Shown one piece after another: positions 52,215-59,272 of a stretch of DNA of 60,322 nt; position 1 is the stretch's first letter, and each line of letters starts with the position of its first letter. A model generated the notes under the pieces. It had not been told where the DNA came from, ran no database searches, and saw only the letters and a list, made by a program, of their open reading frames with translations. The stretch covers positions 1 through 60,322 of the forward strand of contig NZ_VTHK01000028.1 of assembly GCF_009765355.1 (NCBI RefSeq). Direction: 5' to 3'. The translations under genes were made by a program, and so were the position numbers. The DNA comes from Amycolatopsis anabasis (lineage in GTDB: Bacteria; Actinomycetota; Actinomycetes; Mycobacteriales; Pseudonocardiaceae).

Positions 52215-52616
52215 CTACTCGTCTTCTTCGTCGGCGTCCAGGTCGTCGGTGCTGCCTACCCACCAGTCGTCGAGCGTGACGTCAGAATCGCCGCTGGTGA
52301 CCGTGAGCGCGTCTTCGACCCAAGACCTGGCCTGAGCGAGGTCGGTCGCGTTTCGGACGGTCACCTTGACGTTGACCGTGACGTGCCCGGTGTAGGTGTA
52401 CTGCAGCTCCGGAAGGCCGAGGTCGTCGAGGACCCGGTTGGTTCCGTTGGCGCACCAGCCGTCCGGTCGCTGGTGCTGGGCAATGACCTCCCGGCGCACC
52501 CGCCGCTCGAACTCCTGGCGCTCGGCGCGCAGTCGAGCAAGGGCCTGGTCGTCGGCCGTATCGGCGGACGACATGGTCGCCGGGTGCTGGGCAGTGTGGC
52601 CGAGGGAAATGGTCAT
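52215..52616 (-). CDS. hypothetical acidic plasmid protein
   Basis: The 133-residue protein starts at ATG 52616 (AAGGAG about ten bases upstream). It has a helical part (ALARLRAERQEFERRVRREV) and a beta part (YTYTGHVTVNVKVTVRNATD) and ends in a run of Asp/Glu. Function unknown. Confidence 0.6.
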   Translation of the reverse strand: MTISLGHTAQHPATMSSADTADDQALARLRAERQEFERRVRREVIAQHQRPDGWCANGTNRVLDDLGLPELQYTYTGHVTVNVKVTVRNATDLAQARSWVEDALTVTSGDSDVTLDDWWVGSTDDLDADEEDE

Positions 52617-52683
52617 GACTTGATGACTCCTTACTGCCGTGAATGTGGCGAGAAAAGCACGGAAAAGGGTGAGCGGGTACCGC

Positions 52684-52917
52684 TCACCGTGACGTGGTGA
52701 GTCGGTGTCCAGCGCGGAGATGTTCCCGGAAGGCCGCGAGGGTGACATTCGCCCGGCCGACTTTCTGTGAAAACTCGAATAACTCCTGTGCCCGTGCTTG
52801 GCGCAGGAGTTGTTGTGCCGACTGGCGTTTCTGAGCAGCGCGGCGGGGCGGCCCCAGACGTGCCTGATCGAGGCTGCGTCGCGCCATCGCGCGAAGCTCG
52901 GCGGCGGACTTGCTCAT
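52684..52917 (-). CDS. small basic helical protein
   Basis: The 77-residue protein (AELRAMARRSLDQARLGPPR ... LRQARAQELFEFSQKVGRAN) is strongly basic and helical and may bind nucleic acid. Its start lies two bases after the stop of the upstream gene, so it is coupled to it. A 9-bp hairpin (52668-52688, loop GTA) overlaps its last codons. Confidence 0.55.
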   Translation of the reverse strand: MSKSAAELRAMARRSLDQARLGPPRRAAQKRQSAQQLLRQARAQELFEFSQKVGRANVTLAAFREHLRAGHRLTTSR

Positions 52918-52919
52918 CG

Positions 52920-53342
52920 TCAGTTCACCACCACGCTGATGGGGTACGACACGGTGACGTCGAGGTCCTGCGTGGTGATCCGTGCGTCGGAACCGACGCG
53001 CTCGGCCACGATCCGGTCCAGAGCTTCCCGTACCGCTTCGCGGCCGCTCGCGCTCGCCAGGGACAGCATCCTTTCGCGAGCCGTGAAGAGGTCGTTGTCG
53101 TCAGTCTGCAAGTTGACGGAGAACTGGACGTTGGAGCGTGCGGCGTACTGAGGCTCGTAGAGGTCGAGCCCGAGCCGAAGCAGAGAGGTGTTGAGCTCGT
53201 CGAGTTTCCAGTCGCCGTCGTGAAAGCCTTGGATGGCGCGGTTACGCACGCGGTTGCGATATTCGGCGAGGTCGTGCCGTGCCTGCTCCAGTTCGGACAG
53301 TTTTGGGTTTGTGGTGAAGGGGCAGGTGATGTCGTTGGTCAT
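52920..53342 (-). CDS. hypothetical plasmid protein
   Basis: The 140-residue protein (LSELEQARHDLAEYRNRVRN, NVQFSVNLQTDDNDLFTARE, ITTQDLDVTVSYPISVVVN) has a helical start and a beta-strand end. GGAAAGGACC precedes the ATG. No domain is recognised. Confidence 0.6.
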   Translation of the reverse strand: MTNDITCPFTTNPKLSELEQARHDLAEYRNRVRNRAIQGFHDGDWKLDELNTSLLRLGLDLYEPQYAARSNVQFSVNLQTDDNDLFTARERMLSLASASGREAVREALDRIVAERVGSDARITTQDLDVTVSYPISVVVN

Positions 53343-53818
53343 AATGTGGGTCCTTTCCGCGTTGCCTGGCGGGAGAGCCGGGCTCGGTTGGTGTGTGGAG
53401 CGCGGCGCAGCCAGCACGCCCTGGCCGGGGTGCCTGCGACCGAGGGCTGGCTCGTCCGGTCGGGGTGGACCGGCCCATTCGTCGAACCGGTGAGGCGATG
53501 TCGGTGGCGGCCGGTTCACCCGAGCGGATGCGGTCAGCTTCCGAGGCCGCTTGAACACCCCGGTCGTGGCGTGCTTTTCTTGGGCCGGTCCACGCACCTC
53601 AAGCCCGGTCGACGTCGGGACTCATGACGCCGTGCATGTCGGTCGCGCCGGGAAGCCACTGCGCGCGCGATGGGGACTCGGACGGTCGGATCGTTGGCAT
53701 GGAATTCAACAGTGACCGACCCCCGATAAGGACTGTCGACGTGGACCTGAGTGCGTTCGTTGCGACAGGCACTGATCGAGCACAGCCCGGCGCATTCGTG
53801 GAAAAGGCCTTGCGGCGA
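53343..53818. other. spacer holding R2 and a doubtful small frame
   Basis: The left part is the palindromic element R2. The right part has a plus-strand frame from ATG 53699 (MEFNSDRPPIRTVDVDLSAF) that runs into the opposite gene; its codon usage is atypical and it has no ribosome binding site, so I do not call it. Confidence 0.4.
53389..53593. repeat. intergenic palindromic element R2
   Basis: Terminal arms AGCACGCC....CCGGGGTG (53413-53432) and CACCCCGG....GGCGTGCT (53556-53575) are inverted repeats around a differing centre. A perfect 13-bp pair GTGGACCGGCCCA (53465) / TGGGCCGGTCCAC (53581) is interleaved with them. Block order matches R1, 6.65 kb away. Confidence 0.6.
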
Positions 53819-54052
53819 CTACTCGTTGTTGTCCGTACTGGTTGATGGCAGCGTGCCCAGTGTTGTGAGGGCGCGCCGCAGGAAATGACGAATCTCTTCG
53901 CGCGGGCCTTGGACGACCAGAGCGGCGTCGTCGGGGTCACCGATGATGAGACCGAATTCCTTTGCTGGTAGTCGATCCGCGCCCACCGGCTCGCCTGGCT
54001 CGGCGAGCTGAATGCGGCAGTTGGGATGGACAAATTGGTATGTCTCGCTCAT
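53819..54052 (-). CDS. small hypothetical protein
   Basis: The 77-residue acidic protein (YQFVHPNCRIQLAEPGEPVG, EFGLIIGDPDDAALVVQGPR, EEIRHFLRRALTTLG) starts at ATG 54052. It looks like a small alpha/beta domain. Function unknown. Confidence 0.55.
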   Translation of the reverse strand: MSETYQFVHPNCRIQLAEPGEPVGADRLPAKEFGLIIGDPDDAALVVQGPREEIRHFLRRALTTLGTLPSTSTDNNE

Positions 54053-54128
54053 TCGAGCCTCCACAGTGAACAGGTGGCTTGGATGCGCAGAGCAGTCCCG
54101 GACGCGTCGTCGGTGCGGGGAGGTGGTC

Positions 54129-54848
54129 TCAAGACTCGGATTGCGCACTCGAGGTGGCGTCAGGAACGAAATGAGCGCGCACAACCGGCTCACCACGGTC
54201 GACGGCGTCACGAACGATGTCGAGTGCGGCCCGCAAGCAGTCGCGGACGGCCTTCTTGCTCCGTCGCGCGGCGGGATGGTGGTGGACCACCACGGAATCG
54301 ACAGGCCGGTGACGTTCACGGCGCAGGCCACAGTGGTCGAGTTCGTCCACGCTGTAGAGCGTGGCAGTGAAACCGGACTCCGACTGGAAGGCGATGCGGA
54401 GGCGCGCTTGTGGTTGCCATCCGGTGTCGCGCGGTGTGCCGAGGTTCCAGCAGGCAGTAATGGTGTAGTCCTCGATGCGCAGCACAGGATCGCGGTGTGG
54501 TGAGACCACAGTCGCCGCCGCCGGAGGATCCGGAGTGGTCGGCTCGCCGACTTCCGGGCGTACGTCGGTTTTGTGGATGGTGTAGCCGGTGTCCCGGATG
54601 TCGCCGTCGATCGCGACGTAGAGACCTTGGTCTTGCACGATGACGCCGTGGTGGTCGAAGTGGTGCTCGTCGTAGGTGAAACACACCCGGTCGCCCGGCA
54701 GGTATCGGTGCTGGAGCAGGGGCAGCCAGCCGTCGGGAACGATGCTGGCCGGTACGAGGAGCTTTTCCAGTTCGACGGAGTTGGGTTGGCGTTGCCACAG
54801 CCACACTGGCGGTTCCGCTGGGGCGGCTGAAGAATCTACTTCGGACAT
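54129..54848 (-). CDS. hypothetical plasmid protein
   Basis: The 239-residue protein (WLPLLQHRYLPGDRVCFTYD, HHGVIVQDQGLYVAIDGDIR, ARLRIAFQSESGFTATLYSV) has an N-terminal beta domain and a basic, His-rich C-terminal part. AAAGGGAG precedes the ATG. I do not recognise a family. It follows the primase gene by about 50 bases on the same strand. Confidence 0.6.
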   Translation of the reverse strand: MSEVDSSAAPAEPPVWLWQRQPNSVELEKLLVPASIVPDGWLPLLQHRYLPGDRVCFTYDEHHFDHHGVIVQDQGLYVAIDGDIRDTGYTIHKTDVRPEVGEPTTPDPPAAATVVSPHRDPVLRIEDYTITACWNLGTPRDTGWQPQARLRIAFQSESGFTATLYSVDELDHCGLRRERHRPVDSVVVHHHPAARRSKKAVRDCLRAALDIVRDAVDRGEPVVRAHFVPDATSSAQSES

Positions 54849-54899
54849 GCGGTGATGACTCCCTTTCGTGCGCAGCTGGGAGATGGAGACGGCGGCCGG

Positions 54900-55862
54900 T
54901 CAGGTGCGGGAGCGATCGGGGATGACCCGCGGGCGTTGTCGACCGGCCTCGATGCCGTCGTGGATGGTGTTGGACAGCTCCTTCCAGTCGAAGTCGGCGA
55001 CGCCGAGGTGATGGCGAGCGGCGTCGGTGAGGTGGTAAGTGATGGCCGAGCGGGTGATCCAGTCGTTGGCGAGCAGTTCGCCCAGGGCGGCCGCGGCGGC
55101 GTAGAGGGTGATGTGCCGTTCGCCCTCTTCGGCGGTGGCGACGTTGTGGCGCTCCCCGGCGATGGCGGCGTTGACGTAGGCGGTGACGCGCCGGCCAGTC
55201 GCCGGGAGCACCGGGACCTGCGTCGGCCGAGACGGCGGCGGAGGTGGAGTCAGTGCGGTGATCAGCCATTCGGGCAACGGAGCCACCGGCAGATCCCGCA
55301 GCACGGTGTAGGGCACTGCCCGGCCGTCGATGACCTGGACGGAGCCGACGAAGGTGACCGCGGCACCAGGGCCGCGGGTGTCGGCCCGCCAGCCCAGCCC
55401 CCGGCCGCGTTCGCCGACCGTGCTACGCAGCACGGCACCTGGCGGCCGGAGGAAGTACCGGTGCTCACCGTCGCGCGGGGTCGCCACCGTAAACGTCGCG
55501 ACCGGATCGGGCTGCCGCGCCCGTTCGGCCAGCAGCGCGATGACATCGCGGCCGTGGTTGACACCCAAGGCCGCCCAGTGCGCCGGGACCGGGCCGTGCG
55601 CGGCATCCAGGTCGAGCACGAGCAGCCCGGAGGGCCCGCAGGCGATGCCCACGTTGCTGGTGGGAAACCGCTGCCACCAACGGCGGATCCGTACCGGATC
55701 GAGGGTGGCGCGCTGTTCCCATCGCTTGATCGACGGCTTCTTGGTGCCGGGGTCGAGCGGGAACACCCGCCACCCCCGTCCGACTGCGGTGAGCGCGGCC
55801 TGCATGAGGGCGGTGGAGTCGGCCAGTTCCGGAGGCGAGGCCACCGCCGCGAGGGCGCTCAC
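54900..55862 (-). CDS. bifunctional DNA primase/polymerase (prim-pol)
   Basis: The 320-residue protein has RGWRVFPLDPGTKKPSIKRW at the N-terminus and the catalytic LLVLDLDAA and TPRDGEHRYFLRPPG. TAYVNAAIAGERHNVATAEE opens a C-terminal helical domain. The order is that of prim-pol proteins of plasmids and phages. It would prime or extend DNA during replication or after transfer. GTG at 55862 overlaps the stop of the phosphatase gene (GTGA). Confidence 0.85.
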   Translation of the reverse strand: MSALAAVASPPELADSTALMQAALTAVGRGWRVFPLDPGTKKPSIKRWEQRATLDPVRIRRWWQRFPTSNVGIACGPSGLLVLDLDAAHGPVPAHWAALGVNHGRDVIALLAERARQPDPVATFTVATPRDGEHRYFLRPPGAVLRSTVGERGRGLGWRADTRGPGAAVTFVGSVQVIDGRAVPYTVLRDLPVAPLPEWLITALTPPPPPSRPTQVPVLPATGRRVTAYVNAAIAGERHNVATAEEGERHITLYAAAAALGELLANDWITRSAITYHLTDAARHHLGVADFDWKELSNTIHDGIEAGRQRPRVIPDRSRT

Positions 55863-56815
55863 TGGGCCAGGCCGACGCCGTCGTGACCCGGCAGCGGGTC
55901 GATGACCATGGCAGCGGCGTTGTCGGTGCCGCCGAAATACTGGGCGGCGACGGTGAGCTTGTGCGCGCAGGTCCGCGGATCGCCGAACAGCCGGGCGGCT
56001 CGCGCGATACTGCGGCGGGGCACGGCCTTGTGCACCCCGTCGCTGGTCAACAGCAGCCGGCGCCGCGGACCGAAGGTGGCGACGTGGCCGATGGTGCTCT
56101 CGGTGGCAGAACCGACCGAGGACATCACCACGCGGTCGTGAGGCCCAGCGAGCTTCTCGAGCTCGTCAAGCCGCCCCTCGTACCGGGACGCCAGGGATCG
56201 GCGCAGATCCTGACCACGGGTGTGGTCCAGGGTCAGCTGGGCGAGCAGGTCGTGTTCGGGGCGGTACTCGTAGGCTCGGCAGTCCCCGACCCAGGCCACG
56301 TCCCACCCGCCGCCCTTGTCATCGGGGAGGGGCGTTGCGACGACCAGGACGGTGTCCTCGTAGGCCAATCCGCTTAGGGCGTCGGTGGCGGCGAGCAACC
56401 CGGCGACGCTGCCGCGCTCGGCGGCGACATACGACGCCACGGACGCGGCGCTGCCCGCGGCGTAGGCGGGCAACGGGCCGTCACCGATGCCGTCGGCCAC
56501 CGCCCACGCCTGCTGGCCGCCGGTAATGGACACGTGGATCCCGGTGGCGTCGGCCTGGTAACTGCGGTCGCCGATGCGCAAGGCCCAACCGGGATAGAAC
56601 CCCTGGCGCTCGGCAGCGAAACGACGATGGTGGCGCGCCAGCACCCGCGCGTCATGACGGGACTCGGCGCATTCGGCCCAACCACATCGGCACACTGCGT
56701 GCGCCCAGCGCGGACCGGGCGGTAGTTCGGAGTGTGGCCAGACCGGGTGGTACTGCGCGGAAAACGTCGTCGTGCGGTGAACATCCTGTGGCGCAGCAGG
56801 AAGATGAGGATGCAT
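55859..56815 (-). CDS. PP2C-type protein serine/threonine phosphatase
   Basis: The 318-residue protein has a short N-terminal region with Cys and His (VCRCGWAECAESRHDARVLA). The PP2C motifs are VADGIGDG, DVAWVGDCRAYEY, LLLTSDGVHKAV and GGTDNAAAMVI, which hold the metal-binding aspartates. ATG at 56815 has GGAG upstream; ATG 56830 is less likely. It is coupled to the primase gene, so it may act on a replication or partition protein, which is inference. No partner kinase is in the window. Confidence 0.82.
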   Translation of the reverse strand: MHPHLPAAPQDVHRTTTFSAQYHPVWPHSELPPGPRWAHAVCRCGWAECAESRHDARVLARHHRRFAAERQGFYPGWALRIGDRSYQADATGIHVSITGGQQAWAVADGIGDGPLPAYAAGSAASVASYVAAERGSVAGLLAATDALSGLAYEDTVLVVATPLPDDKGGGWDVAWVGDCRAYEYRPEHDLLAQLTLDHTRGQDLRRSLASRYEGRLDELEKLAGPHDRVVMSSVGSATESTIGHVATFGPRRRLLLTSDGVHKAVPRRSIARAARLFGDPRTCAHKLTVAAQYFGGTDNAAAMVIDPLPGHDGVGLAQ

Positions 56816-56876
56816 CGCGGGAATCTCCATTCCACACTGGCTTCGAGTGGCCAGAAAAAGAAGAAGGGAAGCACGA

Positions 56877-56921
56877 CAGCGGGTGGGCGCGGAGCGCAGC
56901 GGCCTCCGCACCCACCCGCTG
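56877..56921 (-). terminator. 17-bp hairpin after parB-like gene
   Basis: CAGCGGGTGGGCGCGGA at 56877-56893 pairs with 56905-56921 with a single mismatch. It lies after the stop of the ParB-like gene. Confidence 0.65.
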
Positions 56922-56949
56922 TCGACATCAGGGACGAGTGACGCGGGAA

Positions 56950-58899
56950 CTAGACCGTGGCGCTGCTCATTTCCCACGCCTCGTCAGCCTCGGTGGACTC
57001 TGATTCCCCATCGGGATCGGAAAAACCGTCAACGGACTCGGGATCGTCCACCTCGTCATCCCCGAATTCGTCATCCCCAGGGCTGTCCTCGTCCTCCTCG
57101 GCGTCTTCGCCGTCGCCGTGTTCGTCTTCGTCGGCCTCGACTTCACCGGCGCCGTCGCCCTCGATGTCTCCGGCCGACTCGTGGGTGCCGAGCTGGGCGG
57201 CGACCACGTCCTCCTCGCGCTCGGGGTTGAGGACCTTGCGTTCCACATCGGAGGCGTCATAGCCCCAGTCGATGATCGCGGACATGTACTCCTTCTCGAA
57301 CTCCCACGGCTTGCGCCACGCATCGCGCGTGAGGTCCGTCTCCATGGCGCACAACGTAAGGAACACGTCGTAGATGACGGCCTTGGACGCAGATGCTGCA
57401 GATGCTGTGGTGATCTCGTCCGGGAGCTGGCTGGGCTGTCCGTAACCGGGCTCGGGCAGCTTGAGCAACTCGTGGGCCAGTTTGTGATTGCGTTCCATCG
57501 CCCTGCGCAGCTCGTGACTGCCCTTGGCCTTCTGCACCGCGAGGAACACCTGGGCACCCCGCGGTACCTTCTTGCGGTTGACGAAATTGACCAGCCAGTT
57601 GCGCCGCTCGCGCTTCGCCGCGTCCCAGAGCTTGTTATTCTCGATCACCCAGCGCCGCAGGATCCGCGCGGCCTGGCGCGCTCGTTCCTCCGCAGCCGCC
57701 GCGGCGGCCGCCTCAGTGTCGCCGTGCTCGCCGTCATCGTCCTCGGTGGACACGTCATCGGTGGTGGCCGGAGTCACCGTGGTGCTGAACTCCGCCTGGC
57801 CTTCCGGGGCGTGTGCGAGTGCGTGGCCGTGTGCCCGGAAATCGGTGCACCCGTACTTGGCGACGACGATGGGGTTCTCGTCGTCGTCGTAGTCCTCGTC
57901 GATCCAGGCGGCGTGCCCGGGGCAGCTCGCGTGGGCTTCGACAGTGAGCTCGGTGTAGGGTTCGCTGTCCGGTGACGGGCGCAGCCGGTCGAGCGAGCGT
58001 GCGTCCCCGGTCCAGTCGTTGACCGAGGGATCGAGGATGGTGACCCCTGCCTCGGTCAGCTCCTGGGTGAGCCGCTCGGTGAGTTCCCGAACACGCTCCC
58101 TCTCGGCGCGGTCCTGACGCTTGCTTTCGGCGAGGACCTTGAAATTGTTGGGGTTTTGGAGCGCAGTCTTGATGAGTTCCTTGGCGGTGTCGAGGTCGCC
58201 GGAGCCCTCGAACTCCGCGACCACCGCCATCTGCTCCAGGTCGAGGCCGTAGCGGTCGGCGGCCGCGGCGGCGAGTTCACTGTCGCCCACCTTGAGCACG
58301 TTCTCGATGTGCTGGGCACCGCCGGCGCCGCGGTTGAGCTTGCGGGCGATTCCTGCGGGCTTGAGGTTGAACGCGGCCAGCTGTCGCACGGCGTTGTACT
58401 CGTCGCCACGGGTGAGACCCTTCCGCAGGTCGTTCTCGTTGACCTGCGCGACGATCCGCTCGATCGCGGCCTTGCGCTTGTCCGCCGGGGGCGGTGCCTG
58501 CATCCACACCGGTAGCTCGCACCCGGCCTCACGAGCGTTGAGGACGCGACGCTGCCCCATGGTGATCATCACGGTGCCGTCCTCGGCGCGGTAGCCCTTC
58601 ACGGCCGTGTCCACTCCGCGGCTGCGCATATCGCGGACCGTGTCGTCATCGGCGTCCGCGTTCTCCTGGCGGACGTTCTCGTCGATCACGACCTCGTTCG
58701 GGTCGAAGCGGAGAATCCGGTCGTACTCGTCCTCCCACTCCGCGCGCCGCTGCGTCAGGTCGTCGGAAGCCGCAACCGCGCCGCTGGCGAGATCGGTGCT
58801 CTCGTCGGACTCCTGCGGCACCGCAACAGTGGTGTCCGCGCTTTCGTCGACGATCGGCTCGCCGCCGCGCTGGTCGGGAAGATCAACAGTGCTGGTCAC
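56950..58899 (-). CDS. ParB-like partition protein with long acidic C-terminus
   Basis: The 649-residue protein starts at GTG 58899 (AAGGAG eight bases upstream). The ParB/RepB N-domain shows NEVVIDENVRQEN, GTVMITMGQRRVLNAREAGC and LPVWM. The HTH part has NENDLRKGLTRGDEYNAVRQ and GIARKLNRG. A central Glu/Arg-rich region and an acidic tail of about 80 residues follow. It is roughly twice as long as standard ParB. It should bind a centromere-like site; no canonical ParA with an intact P-loop is in the window, so its partner is unclear. Confidence 0.82.
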   Translation of the reverse strand: MTSTVDLPDQRGGEPIVDESADTTVAVPQESDESTDLASGAVAASDDLTQRRAEWEDEYDRILRFDPNEVVIDENVRQENADADDDTVRDMRSRGVDTAVKGYRAEDGTVMITMGQRRVLNAREAGCELPVWMQAPPPADKRKAAIERIVAQVNENDLRKGLTRGDEYNAVRQLAAFNLKPAGIARKLNRGAGGAQHIENVLKVGDSELAAAAADRYGLDLEQMAVVAEFEGSGDLDTAKELIKTALQNPNNFKVLAESKRQDRAERERVRELTERLTQELTEAGVTILDPSVNDWTGDARSLDRLRPSPDSEPYTELTVEAHASCPGHAAWIDEDYDDDENPIVVAKYGCTDFRAHGHALAHAPEGQAEFSTTVTPATTDDVSTEDDDGEHGDTEAAAAAAAEERARQAARILRRWVIENNKLWDAAKRERRNWLVNFVNRKKVPRGAQVFLAVQKAKGSHELRRAMERNHKLAHELLKLPEPGYGQPSQLPDEITTASAASASKAVIYDVFLTLCAMETDLTRDAWRKPWEFEKEYMSAIIDWGYDASDVERKVLNPEREEDVVAAQLGTHESAGDIEGDGAGEVEADEDEHGDGEDAEEDEDSPGDDEFGDDEVDDPESVDGFSDPDGESESTEADEAWEMSSATV

Positions 58900-59272
58900 T
58901 AGACGCTCCTTCACACGGGGACGGCTGGCCCCCGCACGCGCGGGAACCAACCCCGAACCCCGCACCGCCCCGGTCTGCTGGGTGATTGGCGCAGCAGAGG
59001 AAAAGGGGAATGCGGGTGTCCCGGTCGGGACGCACTCGACCCAGCGGGGCCGCCCGCGCCGCCGGAGAGCCCGACCAGAGCGTCAACTGGCGGTATCATC
59101 GAAAAATCGCGGGCTCCCGGCGGCGCCAGGCTCCGCTAGAGTGCGTCGTCCCGACCGGACACCCCGCTTCCTCCCGCGCTGCCACAACGACTAGGTGGCT
59201 GGTGTCTTGGCGGCTAAGAATTTTGGCGTGTTGGTCGCCCGGTGGTGGTGATCGTTTCGACAGGATGACTGG
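58900..59272. other. spacer with a 21-base imperfect inverted repeat
   Basis: GCGGGTGTCCCGGTCGGGAC at 59012 and its near-complement at 59147-59167 differ by single-base indels. CCGGTCGGGACGC also appears at 50983, upstream of the TGT-like gene. No gene is seen. The last 80 bases probably include the left end of the IS1182-type element. Confidence 0.4.

Noticed and set aside
53624..53845. Plus-strand frame containing MEFNSDRPPIRTVDVDLSAF.
   Set aside because: The peptide looks plausible, but there is no ribosome binding site, codon use is atypical for the region, and it overlaps the 53819-54052 gene.
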